From positions 62,001 to 126,000 of the forward strand of contig NZ_JABFFR010000032.1 in assembly GCF_013423485.1 (NCBI RefSeq): a stretch of DNA of 64,000 bases. Direction: 5' to 3'. This stretch comes from Azospirillum oleiclasticum. Lineage in GTDB: Bacteria; Pseudomonadota; Alphaproteobacteria; Azospirillales; Azospirillaceae. The position numbers and the translations under genes were made by a program. Positions 8,696 to 16,892 of the stretch are shown in pieces. How positions within the stretch are numbered: the stretch's first letter is position 1; every line of letters starts with the position of its first letter. Under the pieces are notes generated by a model. The model saw nothing but the letters and a program-made list of their open reading frames with translations. It ran no database searches and was not told the DNA's origin.

Positions 8696-9301
8696 ATGAA
8701 CCAACGCGTCATTCCATCACACACCCACGGCTCCGGACCGCCACTGGCGCGGCGTGGCCTGCTGCGGCTGGCGCTCGGTGCCGGGATCGGTGCCGTCACG
8801 GCGGTTCGGGGAACCGGCGCCGCGGCGGCACCGATCCCGGCACCGGCAACCCAGCGGTGGCTGCGCCTCCACAACACGGTGACCGGCGAGCGTTTCGACG
8901 ACCTCTATTGGGATGGCGGCCGGCCGGTGCCGGACGCGCTGGCCAGCATCGACTGGCTGTTGCGCGACCATCATTGCGACCGCTGCGCCCGCATGGATGT
9001 GGACCTGCTGCACCGGCTGTCCGACCTGCAGGCCCGGCTGCCCGCCCACGGCCCCATCGAGGTGCTGTCGGGCTACCGGACGGCGGAGACCAACCGCCGA
9101 CTGGTCGCCTCCGGCATCGGCGCCTCGCCGCGCAGCCTGCACATGGAGGCCCGCGCGGTAGACATCCGGGCGCCGGGCGTGCCCGCGCGCACCCTGTACC
9201 GGGCGGCGCTCGCCTCCGGACCGGGCGGTGTCGGCGGCTATCTGCGCCGCCGCTTCGTCCATCTCGACACCGGGCCGGAGCGGCGCTGGCTCGGGCGGTG
9301 A
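8696..9301 (+). CDS. DUF882 / YcbK-like M15-fold periplasmic protein
   Basis: A 201-residue protein with a twin-arginine-type N-terminus (LARRGLLRLALGAG near residues 17-30). The body matches the DUF882 (peptidase M15A-like) family: SGYRTAETN, SLHMEARAVDIR and the closing HLDTGPERRW contain the His and Asp residues that form the M15 zinc site. Family members such as MepK/YcbK are murein endopeptidases; activity here is inferred. ATG 8696 begins the signal peptide, with only a weak purine-rich stretch before it. Upstream in-frame codons belong to non-coding sequence. Confidence 0.88.
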   Translation: MNQRVIPSHTHGSGPPLARRGLLRLALGAGIGAVTAVRGTGAAAAPIPAPATQRWLRLHNTVTGERFDDLYWDGGRPVPDALASIDWLLRDHHCDRCARMDVDLLHRLSDLQARLPAHGPIEVLSGYRTAETNRRLVASGIGASPRSLHMEARAVDIRAPGVPARTLYRAALASGPGGVGGYLRRRFVHLDTGPERRWLGR

Positions 9302-9426
9302 CCGGTTGCGCCGCCGCGGCTTCACCGAAAGCCCCCGGCCTCTACCCCATTCCCACGCTTGCCCGGGCGGCGGGCGGCGGCCAACGTGCGGTGCAAAGGC
9401 ACCGTACGGGGCACGGGGGCAGAGGG

Positions 9427-10395
9427 ATGATGGGATTCGTGTCGTTCGCCGGGCTCGCGGAGATGATCCGCGAGAACGTCCATCGGGTGCCGGGGGACGT
9501 CGACCTGATCGTCGGCATTCCGCGCAGCGGGATGATACCGGCCTACATGATCGGGCTTTATCTCAACCGCGTGGTGGTCGATCTCGAAGGCTTCCTGGTG
9601 GACCAGCCGATCGGGCATGGCAGCACGCGGCCGGCGGTGGCGGTGCCGCCATCGCCCATGCAGGCGCGCTCGATCCTGCTGGTGGACGACAGCGCGCTGA
9701 TGGGCGGGTCCATCCGCAGCGCGGTCAAGCGCCTGCGGGACGCCGGCTACACCGGCCGCATCACCGAATGCGCGGCCATCGTGGTGCCGGAGGCGACCGA
9801 CAAGGTCGACCTCTACTTCTCGATCATGCCGCTGCCGCGGCTGTTCGAGTGGAACGCCTTCCACCATGTGCTGGTCGAAGGCGCCTGCTTCGACATGGAC
9901 GGCATCCTCTGCGCCGACCCGACGGAGGAGGAGAACGACGACGGCGAGCGCTACCGCGCCTTCCTCGGCTGCGCCCGTCCGCACGTCCGCCCCACCCGGC
10001 GGATCGCCCACATCGTGTCCGCCCGGCTGGAGCGCTACCGGCCGGAGACCGAAGCCTGGCTGGCCGCCAACGGCATCGAGTACGGCACCCTGCATCTGGT
10101 GAACCTGCCCACCGCCGAGGAGCGCCGGCGGCAGGGCGCCCACGTCGTCCACAAGGCCAGGGTCTACATGGAGACCGGGGCCCCGCTCTTCTACGAGAGC
10201 GAGCCGGAGCAGGCGCGGCAGATCGCCCGCCTCTCCCACAAGCCGGTGCTGTGCACCCACGACATGACGCTGCATCTGCCCGACCGGCTCGACGTGGTCG
10301 CCATGGCGCGGACCATGCGCTGGCACATGAAGACGCCGCTGAGCCTGATGAAGAAGCGGGTGAAGCGGCTGCTGATCGGTCATCCCGCCCGCTGA
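9427..10395 (+). CDS. Phosphoribosyltransferase-HAD hydrolase fusion
   Basis: A 322-residue, apparently cytosolic protein with two domains. Residues ~1-140 form a type I PRTase fold with the PRPP loop ILLVDDSALMGGS. Residues ~150-290 resemble a HAD phosphatase, opening with FDMDGILC (nucleophile-type aspartates) and continuing with a conserved H-x-V-x-K stretch. Such fusions occur beside polysaccharide genes; substrate and reaction are unknown. ATG 9427 or the adjacent ATG 9430 may start; a purine stretch (AGAGGG) directly abuts them. The 3' end overlaps the convergent glycosyltransferase by 16 bases. It could take part in nucleotide-sugar supply, but this is inference from context. Confidence 0.8.
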   Translation: MMGFVSFAGLAEMIRENVHRVPGDVDLIVGIPRSGMIPAYMIGLYLNRVVVDLEGFLVDQPIGHGSTRPAVAVPPSPMQARSILLVDDSALMGGSIRSAVKRLRDAGYTGRITECAAIVVPEATDKVDLYFSIMPLPRLFEWNAFHHVLVEGACFDMDGILCADPTEEENDDGERYRAFLGCARPHVRPTRRIAHIVSARLERYRPETEAWLAANGIEYGTLHLVNLPTAEERRRQGAHVVHKARVYMETGAPLFYESEPEQARQIARLSHKPVLCTHDMTLHLPDRLDVVAMARTMRWHMKTPLSLMKKRVKRLLIGHPAR

Positions 10396-11540
10396 CGGCG
10401 GCGGGCGGCGGCGCGGGCGTAGACCGCCTCCAGCGCGTCGGCCTGACGCGCCACGGTGAAGGCCGCGGCACGCTCGCGGGCGGCCCTGCCGATCGCCGCG
10501 GCCCGGTCGGGGGCGTCGAGCAGCGCGTCCACCGCGGCGGCGATGCTCCGCCCGTCGCCAGGTGGCAGCAGGATGCCGCTCCGCCCGTCCTCGACGAAGG
10601 CGCGCAGCGACGGAAGATCGAAGGAGACGGTCGGGCGCCCCTGGGCCATGGCCTCCAGCACCGCCAGCCCGAACCCCTCGAAGGCCGAGGCGCTGAGCGC
10701 CACGTCCGCCAGCGAGAGCAGCGCCGGCACGTCGGTGCGGGTGCCCGGCAGCCGCAGTTGCCCGCCGATGCCGAGGTCGGCGGCCCGCTCCGTGATGGCG
10801 CCGCGCAGCGGCCCGTCGCCGACCAGCACCAGGACCGCGCCGGGCCGGCGGTCGAGCAGGCCGGCCAGCGCGTCCAGCAACAGGGCATGACCCTTGCCCT
10901 CGACCAGCCGCGCCACGGCGATCAGCACCGGCGCGCAGCCGGTGATGGCCAGCCCGGCCCGCAGCCGCTGCTTCTCCGCCTCGGACGGCACGGCGAAGGC
11001 CGCGGGCGGCAACCCGTTGTGGATGACCGTGACCCGCTCCTCCGGCAGGCCGAGCCAGAGCCGGTAGGCGTCGGCGACCGGGGTGGAGACCGCCACCGCC
11101 TCGGCCAGATTGAGACCGGTGAGCAGCCGGTTGGCGCAGTGCATGACCCGGTTGCGCAGGAAGGGTGCGGCGTCGCCCGGCCGCCGGGGCCACGGGATGC
11201 GGCCCGGCGGCATGCCGTGGAAGGTGTTGACGACCGGCAGCCGCAAGGTCGCCGCGACGAGCTGACCGAAGGCGCGGTCGTAGGGGGTGCCGTTGGTGTG
11301 CAGGATATCGGCCCCGAACCGCCGGGTGAAGGCGCGCAGTTGCCCGAAGCGGCCGGTGATCAGCAGGGGCATCCCGGTGGCGCGGAAGGCATCCTCCATC
11401 GGGCCGCCGGCAAGGGCGGCGACCGCGTGTTCCGCCCCGCGGCCGGCGAATTCCTCCAGCAGCCGCAGCAGCACCCGCTGCCCGCCACCCATGGCCAGGT
11501 CGGGCAGAAGATGAAGAACGCGCAGCGTCGCGGCGGTCAT
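10380..11540 (-). CDS. GT4 family glycosyltransferase
   Basis: A 386-residue GT-B fold retaining glycosyltransferase. The N-terminal domain has the acceptor-side glycine loop MGGGQRVLLRL. The C-terminal nucleotide-sugar site shows the GT4 E-x7-E motif within FEGFGLAVLEAMAQGRP, followed by GILLPPGD. No signal peptide or membrane helix is seen, so it acts at the cytosolic face of the membrane. Its start overlaps the stop of the PIG-L gene by four bases (ATGA), so these two are translationally coupled. Donor and acceptor cannot be read from sequence; the neighbours suggest a surface polysaccharide or glycolipid. Confidence 0.92.
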   Translation of the reverse strand: MTAATLRVLHLLPDLAMGGGQRVLLRLLEEFAGRGAEHAVAALAGGPMEDAFRATGMPLLITGRFGQLRAFTRRFGADILHTNGTPYDRAFGQLVAATLRLPVVNTFHGMPPGRIPWPRRPGDAAPFLRNRVMHCANRLLTGLNLAEAVAVSTPVADAYRLWLGLPEERVTVIHNGLPPAAFAVPSEAEKQRLRAGLAITGCAPVLIAVARLVEGKGHALLLDALAGLLDRRPGAVLVLVGDGPLRGAITERAADLGIGGQLRLPGTRTDVPALLSLADVALSASAFEGFGLAVLEAMAQGRPTVSFDLPSLRAFVEDGRSGILLPPGDGRSIAAAVDALLDAPDRAAAIGRAARERAAAFTVARQADALEAVYARAAARRRQRAG

Positions 11541-12403
11541 GGCGGAGCGCCGGGGCTGGGACCGGGGATCCGGAAGAAGATCTCTTCCGCCGCCATCAGG
11601 TGGCGCAGGAAGCCGGAAGGAAGCGTGGCCCAGCCGGGCTCCCCCGTCAGGTTCTCCACTTGGCTGCGGTGCTCGGCGAGCGCCCGCCGCTTGGCGTCGA
11701 GGAAGGGCCCGGCCGCCACCACCGCCGGCCGGGCACCGGCCAGGAAGGCGAGCGGCCGGACCGCGAGCTGCGCCGCCTGCCGCCAGCGCGGCGCCCCCGG
11801 TTCCACCCAGGCGCGCGCGTCCCAGAACCAGACCGGGTACTCGTAGAGGACGGGGTGCCGGGACAGGCCCGCCAGCGCCGCCCGTGCCGCCGCGCTGAGC
11901 GCCCGGTGGTCGGGGTGCCCGTCCTGTGCGGAGGGGGCGAACAGCTCCCGCGCGCCGCAGGCTTCGGCCAGCCCGGCGATCCGCCGGGCAAGGGCGCCGC
12001 CGGCGTCGGCGAGACGCCCGTCCTCATGGTCGAGGAAGCCCACGCGCTCCGCCCCGACGCCGAGCCGGGCGCAGGCGGCCAGCGCCTCGCGGCGGCGGAG
12101 TGCGGCCAGCGCGTCGGGGGGGACGAGCCCGGACCGGTGCGAGTGCCGCCCGTCGCAGGCGAAGACCACGGTGACCGGCGCCCCGGCCGCCGCCTTGCGG
12201 GCGATCAGCGCGCCGCAGCCGAGCGTCTCGTCGTCCGGATGCGGGGCGAGGACTAGGGCCGGGACATCCGCCGCCGGAACCTCCGGGTCCCGCGGCCGGG
12301 CCAGCAGCAGCCGGTGGTACAGGGCGAAACCGCCGTCGAGCACGGCCGACGCCGCGAACGGAAGGCCGGAGCGCGTGGCGGCGGTGTTTCCCGAGCGCGT
12401 CAT
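11537..12403 (-). CDS. PIG-L family N-acetylglucosaminyl deacetylase
   Basis: A 288-residue member of the LmbE/PIG-L zinc deacetylases, which remove acetyl groups from N-acetylglucosamine conjugates. The metal motif is APHPDDETLGCG (near residue 51). The third ligand block is QDGHPDHRAL. ATG 12403 is chosen because GGGAGGTG precedes it at the right distance; an upstream in-frame ATG at 12433 has no such site. The gene is first in a two-gene unit with the GT4 enzyme, a pairing also found in pathways where a GlcNAc-conjugate is built then deacetylated. The substrate here is unknown. Confidence 0.9.
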   Translation of the reverse strand: MTRSGNTAATRSGLPFAASAVLDGGFALYHRLLLARPRDPEVPAADVPALVLAPHPDDETLGCGALIARKAAAGAPVTVVFACDGRHSHRSGLVPPDALAALRRREALAACARLGVGAERVGFLDHEDGRLADAGGALARRIAGLAEACGARELFAPSAQDGHPDHRALSAAARAALAGLSRHPVLYEYPVWFWDARAWVEPGAPRWRQAAQLAVRPLAFLAGARPAVVAAGPFLDAKRRALAEHRSQVENLTGEPGWATLPSGFLRHLMAAEEIFFRIPGPSPGAPP

Positions 12404-12592
12404 CGCACACCTCCCGCCGTGGAACCCGTCCACAACCTAGGAACCGCAACCGGACGCCTTCAACGACCCATCCCGTCGGATCCGGCCGACGATGGTGGTG
12501 CCCCGGCGGAACGCCGGGCATGCCGGAAGCCCCGTTGTCAGCCGTATCAGTGCCTGTGGAAAAATTGTCGCGAATTTGAGCGAGGAGCAGTC

Positions 12593-13378
12593 ATGGCAGG
12601 CCGCGGCAGGATCCTGAAGTTCGCCGCCGCTGCCGCCGCCGGCATTGGCGTGCCGCTGACCGGCCGGATCCGCCACGGCCCGGCCGCGGGCCTGCGGCTT
12701 CGGCTCGACGGCGCCCCGCGCGCCATGCTGTCGGGCCGCTACGAGGAGCCGGTGCAGATGGCCCTGGCGCAGCGGCTCCGGCCCGGTGACGGCTTCGTCG
12801 ATGTGGGAGCCAACATCGGTTTCTTCTCCCTGCTGGCCGGCCTTGCGGTCGGGCCGGACGGCTGGGTCCTGGCGGTGGAGCCGGTGCCGGCGAACGCCGC
12901 CCTGATCCGCGCCAACGCCGCCCTCAACCGGTTGCCGCGGGTGACGGTGGTGGAGGCGGCGGCCGGCGCCGTCGACGGGGCGGGGGAGCTGGTGCTGGCG
13001 CGCCACAACGGCGGTGCCGCCCTGTCGACCGCGCCGGTCCCGCCGGACGCCTGCGGGCGGATCACCGTGCCGGTGGTGACCGTGGACACGCTGCTGGCCG
13101 GCAACCGCCTGCCGCCTCCCGGCCTGATCAAGATCGACGTCGAGGGAAGCGAGGCCGAGGCGTTGAACGGGATGCGGGGCACCATCGCCCGCCACCACCC
13201 CGCCATCCTGTTCGAGGTGGACGCCCCGACCCGCGACGAGGCCGAACGGCGCTTCGCCGATCTCTCCGCGGCCTTGGCGGCGCACGGCTATGGGGTGGAC
13301 ACCCTGCCTGCCGCCTACCCCGCCGGCGGCTGGGCCGTGCTGCACGGCCTGGGCACGGTCAGCGGCGACGCGCGGTGA
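12593..13378 (+). CDS. FkbM family SAM-dependent methyltransferase
   Basis: A 261-residue class I methyltransferase. The SAM-binding motif I is DVGANIGFFSLLAG (near residue 65), followed by AVEPVPANAALIRAN. The FkbM hallmark IKIDVEGSEAEALNGM sits near residue 180. FkbM enzymes O-methylate sugars or polyketides; in bacterial surface-glycan loci they usually methylate a sugar hydroxyl. ATG 12593 has GAGGAG five bases upstream. The gene is divergent from PIG-L/GT4 across 189 bases, and its last 20 bases overlap the convergent laminin-G-like gene. Confidence 0.9.
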   Translation: MAGRGRILKFAAAAAAGIGVPLTGRIRHGPAAGLRLRLDGAPRAMLSGRYEEPVQMALAQRLRPGDGFVDVGANIGFFSLLAGLAVGPDGWVLAVEPVPANAALIRANAALNRLPRVTVVEAAAGAVDGAGELVLARHNGGAALSTAPVPPDACGRITVPVVTVDTLLAGNRLPPPGLIKIDVEGSEAEALNGMRGTIARHHPAILFEVDAPTRDEAERRFADLSAALAAHGYGVDTLPAAYPAGGWAVLHGLGTVSGDAR

Positions 13379-15218
13379 AGCTGCGGAACCGGCTGCCGGT
13401 GTCGGTGCCCCATTCCCAGTTCACCCCGATGCCGACGCGGCGGATGGCCAGGGACGGAAAGTCCGCGTAGACGTCGCCGAAGGCGCGGTGGAGGACGGCG
13501 CGCCCGTCGAGCCACGCCGTGAAGCGCCGCCCGTCGCAGGCCACCCGCAGCGTGGCGGGCTCGCCATGGCGCAGCCGCCCGCCCACGTTGGTCCACACCG
13601 CGTCGTACACGTCCTCGAACCCGTTGCGGTAGAAGAAGCAGGACACCGAGCCATAGGTCTCCGGCATGCTGCGGTCGCCGCCGTTGAGCCAGAGGTTGCA
13701 GACGACGTGGTTCGCCGGATCCTGCCAGAACACCACCCCGGCCCGGCTGTTCGCCCCGCCCCGCCCGGTCAGCGGCGGGGGCACGATGACGGCTTCGAGA
13801 TCGGCGAAGTCCGGATCGGGCCAGTCGATGCCGTACAGCGTGCGGCCCGGGGCCGGACGGTCCGGTCCGGCCTGGACGATGGCCCCACTCCCGTCCGACC
13901 CGATGCCGCCCTCGCCCACCAGCCTGCGCCACGCCCCACCACCGGCCAACGGCTGCCCGTCGAGGTCGGCGCACGGGCCCGCAAAGCGCTCGGCGACCAG
14001 GGAGACCGAGCCCTGCGGGACCCAGGGCAGTGGCACCGCCAGAGCGGCCGGCACCGGGATGCGGCGCGGGTACGCGGTGAACCGCCGGACCGCCATGCCG
14101 GCCGCCGCCGCGTCGGGGTAGCCGAGGCAGCCGCCGCCGGCGTGGACGGGATCATCGATGGAAAGCCCGTCGAGCCGCTGCCCATCCACCGCCACCGCGA
14201 TCCGCCGGCCGTCGTCACGGAGCTGGACGCTGTGGCGGCCCGGTGTCAGGGCGTTCGGCACGCTGGCCGCCAGCCGGTCGGTTCCCCCGTTCCGGACATG
14301 GAGCCGCAGCCCCTCGGGGCGGAGGTCGAGGCGGACATGGTTGCCGGCGTCCAGGCTGCGCCAGACCAGGGAGGCTACGGCGCCCGCCCGCAGAACCTCC
14401 AGCTCGGCGCTGATCAGGCCGCAGGGCTCGGTGGGCGTGACGCCCGGCGGCAGGCCGGGACAGCGGGCGACCGTCATCCCGTACAGCACCGTGTCCGTGC
14501 TGAACCCGATCTGGCCAAGCACGCTCTGCTGGAAGGCGGGGACCTGCGGCCCGGTCGTGACCGCCGGGTCCACCGCGAGCGGACGCAGCCAACCCGGATC
14601 CTCGGCGTCGGCCATCAGATAGACGGCCCCCTCCGGCCGCAAGGCCACCACGAGGAGCAGCGGGATGTTCGGCAGATCCTCGGCGACCGGCAAAAGCCGG
14701 CCGTCCACGCGGGCCAGCAGCGTGCCGTTCCGGGCCTCCGCCCCGCGGATCACGAAGCCATGACCGCAGCGGGTGGGATCGTCGGGCATCGGCTCGGGGT
14801 ACCAGCCGACGGCGGCGTTGCCGCCGAGAGCGTCGGCGTCCGGACCGGGCAGCAGGGCGCGGGTCCAGCAGGCCAGCCGGCGCAGCACGCTTTCCCGCAC
14901 GGGGCGGCTCGGCCAGCGGCGCAGGCGGGTGGCCAGCGGATCGATGCCGCTGCCGAGCACCCAGCGCCGGACCTGACGGAGCAGGTCGCGCTGACGGAAG
15001 GGGGCGGAGCCGTTGTGGCCGTTGAGCAGCCCCACGGCCAGCACCAGCCCGTCCGCGGCCGGAACCGCGTCAAGGTGGACACCGGCCCGCCCCCAGCCCG
15101 GCCTGGCGAGCGGCGCGATGCGCAGCGCGCCGTCACGGACCGTGACCACCCCCTCCACGTCCCGGACGGTGCGGGCGGGATGGGCGGATCGGTCGTAGCG
15201 GTGGTCCATGGGCGGCAT
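13359..15218 (-). CDS. Large protein with laminin-G/concanavalin-like segments, function unknown
   Basis: A 619-residue protein with no clear signal peptide. I do not recognise a named family for the whole chain. Two or three segments resemble concanavalin-like beta-sandwich (LamG or DUF1080-type) repeats: residues about 290-390 with DGRRIAVAVDGQRLDG, and 440-619 with DGRRFTAWLDGRAVLH. Both have the alternating hydrophobic pattern of these folds and the phrase 'value of an area or sugar-like body' loop WLNGGD. ATG 15218 (or 15209) is chosen over a longer low-complexity Arg/Pro extension that is plainly non-coding. Lying among glycan genes, it may bind or process a carbohydrate; this is inference only. 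Confidence 0.7.
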   Translation of the reverse strand: MPPMDHRYDRSAHPARTVRDVEGVVTVRDGALRIAPLARPGWGRAGVHLDAVPAADGLVLAVGLLNGHNGSAPFRQRDLLRQVRRWVLGSGIDPLATRLRRWPSRPVRESVLRRLACWTRALLPGPDADALGGNAAVGWYPEPMPDDPTRCGHGFVIRGAEARNGTLLARVDGRLLPVAEDLPNIPLLLVVALRPEGAVYLMADAEDPGWLRPLAVDPAVTTGPQVPAFQQSVLGQIGFSTDTVLYGMTVARCPGLPPGVTPTEPCGLISAELEVLRAGAVASLVWRSLDAGNHVRLDLRPEGLRLHVRNGGTDRLAASVPNALTPGRHSVQLRDDGRRIAVAVDGQRLDGLSIDDPVHAGGGCLGYPDAAAAGMAVRRFTAYPRRIPVPAALAVPLPWVPQGSVSLVAERFAGPCADLDGQPLAGGGAWRRLVGEGGIGSDGSGAIVQAGPDRPAPGRTLYGIDWPDPDFADLEAVIVPPPLTGRGGANSRAGVVFWQDPANHVVCNLWLNGGDRSMPETYGSVSCFFYRNGFEDVYDAVWTNVGGRLRHGEPATLRVACDGRRFTAWLDGRAVLHRAFGDVYADFPSLAIRRVGIGVNWEWGTDTGSRFRSFTARRR

Positions 15219-15367
15219 GACCGCACTGTCGCGGCGGGCGGCGGGCCACCGCAACGCCGCGGAACGGGTAATCCGGGAGCCCGAGGCTCTGCCCCGGTTG
15301 GCAGCGGGAATGCCCTGGATTGCCCGCCTATCCTGCCCGCGGACACTGCCGCGAGAGGCGAGACACC

Positions 15368-16558
15368 ATGCCCGACCCCCGCACCGACACCCCGCGCTGC
15401 CTCGTCTGCGGCGGGGCGGATCTGACCGAGCTGGCACGGCTGCGCGACCTGCCGCTGGCCTGCAATGTGCCGGCCGCCTCGGAGGCGGAGGCGCTGGGCG
15501 TGCCGCGGGGCGACATCGCGCTGACGGCCTGCCGCGACTGCGGCCATGTGTTCAACGCCGCGTTCGAGGCCGACCGGCTCGGCTATGACGAACGGTACGA
15601 GAACGCGCTGGACTTCTCGCCCCGCTTCCGGGAACACCAGGACCGCACCGTGGAGCGGCTGGTGGAGCGCTACGCGCTGGCCGGGGGCACAGTGGTGGAC
15701 ATCGGCTGCGGGCTGGCGGGATTCCTGCGGCGGCTGTGCGAGGCGGGGGTGGCCCACGGCATCGGATTCGACCCCGGCCGGCCGGACATCCGGGGAGAGC
15801 CGGTGGCGGCCGGCACCCTGACCGTCCATGGCCGGGCCTTCCGGGCCGGTGACGTGCCGGAGGCGCGGCTGCTCAGCGCCCGCCATGTGCTGGAGCATCT
15901 GACGGACCCCGTCGGCTTCCTGGTGATGGTCGGGGAAGGGCGCAATGCGGCCCTCTATCTGGAGGTCCCCGACGGCCGCTTCACGGTGGAGCGGCTGGGG
16001 ATATGGGACCTCGTCTACGAGCATGTGTCCCTGTTCACCCCGCCCTCGCTGTCCACGGCTCTGGCGCTGGCTGGGCTGCGGGGCACGCCGCCGCGGTCGG
16101 CGTTCGGCGGGCAGTTCCTGTGGACGGAGGCCACCTCCGGTCCCGCCGACGCCGTGCTGCCGGATGGCGAGTTGCTGGACGCCTTCGCCGCCTACCCCCG
16201 GCGCCACCGTGCCATGCTGGAGGGGTGGCGGGGGTTCGTGGAGCGGCGGCTGCGGCAGGGGTTGCGGCTCGCTCTGTGGGGGGCGGGGTCGAAGGGCGTC
16301 ACCTTCCTCAACATGCTCGGGCTGCGGGCGGGGTCGGGACTGGACGTCGCGGTGGACGTGAACCCGCGCAAGGCGGGGACCCACATCCCCGGCACCGGGC
16401 AGCGGACGCTTCCGCCGGAGGCGCTGGCGGCGTCACCGCCGGACACGGTGCTGGTGATGAACCCGGAGTATCTGGCGGAGATCGCCGGCACCCTGGAACG
16501 GCTGGGACTCGGTGCGGAGCTGGTCCCGGTGTCCGGCTGCGAGGCGCCATACCCCTGA
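15368..16558 (+). CDS. NDP-sugar C-methyltransferase family protein
   Basis: A 396-residue protein with the three-part layout of sugar C-methyltransferases. It has an N-terminal zinc-binding domain (CLVCGG and CRDCGH), a central Rossmann SAM domain (VVDIGCGLAGFLRRL, then RHVLEHL), and a C-terminal Methyltransf_14-type domain with LALWGAGSKGVTFLN. Known relatives methylate the C3 carbon of dTDP-keto-deoxysugars; others act on simpler metabolites. ATG 15368 follows AGAGGCGAG. It is divergent from the laminin-G-like gene and ends at a hairpin at 16594. In this context it probably makes a branched-chain sugar for the local glycan. Confidence 0.85.
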   Translation: MPDPRTDTPRCLVCGGADLTELARLRDLPLACNVPAASEAEALGVPRGDIALTACRDCGHVFNAAFEADRLGYDERYENALDFSPRFREHQDRTVERLVERYALAGGTVVDIGCGLAGFLRRLCEAGVAHGIGFDPGRPDIRGEPVAAGTLTVHGRAFRAGDVPEARLLSARHVLEHLTDPVGFLVMVGEGRNAALYLEVPDGRFTVERLGIWDLVYEHVSLFTPPSLSTALALAGLRGTPPRSAFGGQFLWTEATSGPADAVLPDGELLDAFAAYPRRHRAMLEGWRGFVERRLRQGLRLALWGAGSKGVTFLNMLGLRAGSGLDVAVDVNPRKAGTHIPGTGQRTLPPEALAASPPDTVLVMNPEYLAEIAGTLERLGLGAELVPVSGCEAPYP

Positions 16559-16593
16559 GCACCTCCCCCGAAATGCGGCCCCTGAAACGCGGA

Positions 16594-16623
16594 ACGGGCC
16601 GCCCCCACGAGGGGACGGCCCGT
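16594..16623. terminator. Shared hairpin between convergent genes
   Basis: The 8-bp arms 16594-16601 and 16616-16623 are perfectly complementary and are extended by four C-G pairs (16602-16605 with 16611-16614) past one bulged A. The loop is five bases. It lies between the plus-strand methyltransferase stop (16558) and the minus-strand peptide stop (16647), so it can end transcripts from both sides. T-runs are poor in both directions. Confidence 0.6.
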
Positions 16624-16646
16624 CCGGAACATGGTGCGACCGGAGG

Positions 16647-16790
16647 TCAGCCGCGCGGCGAGGCCGTGGTCTGGCCCGTCACCTCGGCACTATGGCTCTC
16701 GTGGGCCGGGCACGCGCTGGCGATCCCGGCACTCAGGAGAACGGCGAGACCGAGCAGCAGGGCTGCCACCGGTTTGGCTCCATGAGACAT
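16647..16790 (-). CDS. 47-residue secreted peptide
   Basis: A very short gene with all the marks of real translation. The product starts MSHGAKP, has a long hydrophobic core (LLLGLAVLLSAG) and a cleavage site after IASA, leaving about 21 residues that start CPAHESH. The cysteine at position 27 follows A-S-A, so either ordinary secretion or lipid attachment is possible. The ribosome site is an exceptional full match to the 16S tail (see 16792-16805). It is flanked by a hairpin downstream and a divergent promoter region upstream. I know no family for it; the two His and one Cys might bind metal, which is speculation. Confidence 0.75.
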   Translation of the reverse strand: MSHGAKPVAALLLGLAVLLSAGIASACPAHESHSAEVTGQTTASPRG

Positions 16791-16791
16791 T

Positions 16792-16805
16792 GGATCACCT
16801 CCTTT
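16792..16805 (-). promoter_or_regulatory. Extended Shine-Dalgarno sequence with full 16S match
   Basis: On the minus strand this reads GGAGGTGATCC preceded by AAA, complementary to the whole 3' tail of 16S rRNA (GGATCACCTCCTTT). The GGAGG core lies 7 bases before the ATG. Such a long match is rare and decides the start of the 47-residue peptide. Confidence 0.85.
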
Positions 16806-16819
16806 CCATTGTTGAACCC

Positions 16820-16840
16820 GATGTGACATCGTGACACATC
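16820..16840. promoter_or_regulatory. Operator-like element in a divergent promoter region
   Basis: The 21-base element begins GATGTG and ends CACATC (6-bp inverted arms, 9-base centre). It also contains the direct repeat GTGACATC/GTGACACA. On the minus strand a TTGACG at 16852-16857 lies just upstream, suitable as a -35 for the 47-residue peptide gene, which would put the element in the -10 region. The epimerase gene starts 53 bases away on the other side. Confidence 0.4.
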
Positions 16841-16892
16841 CCCCGACCGCGTCAAGACCGCGGATATCGTCCACCCCCATTTCGGATTCACC

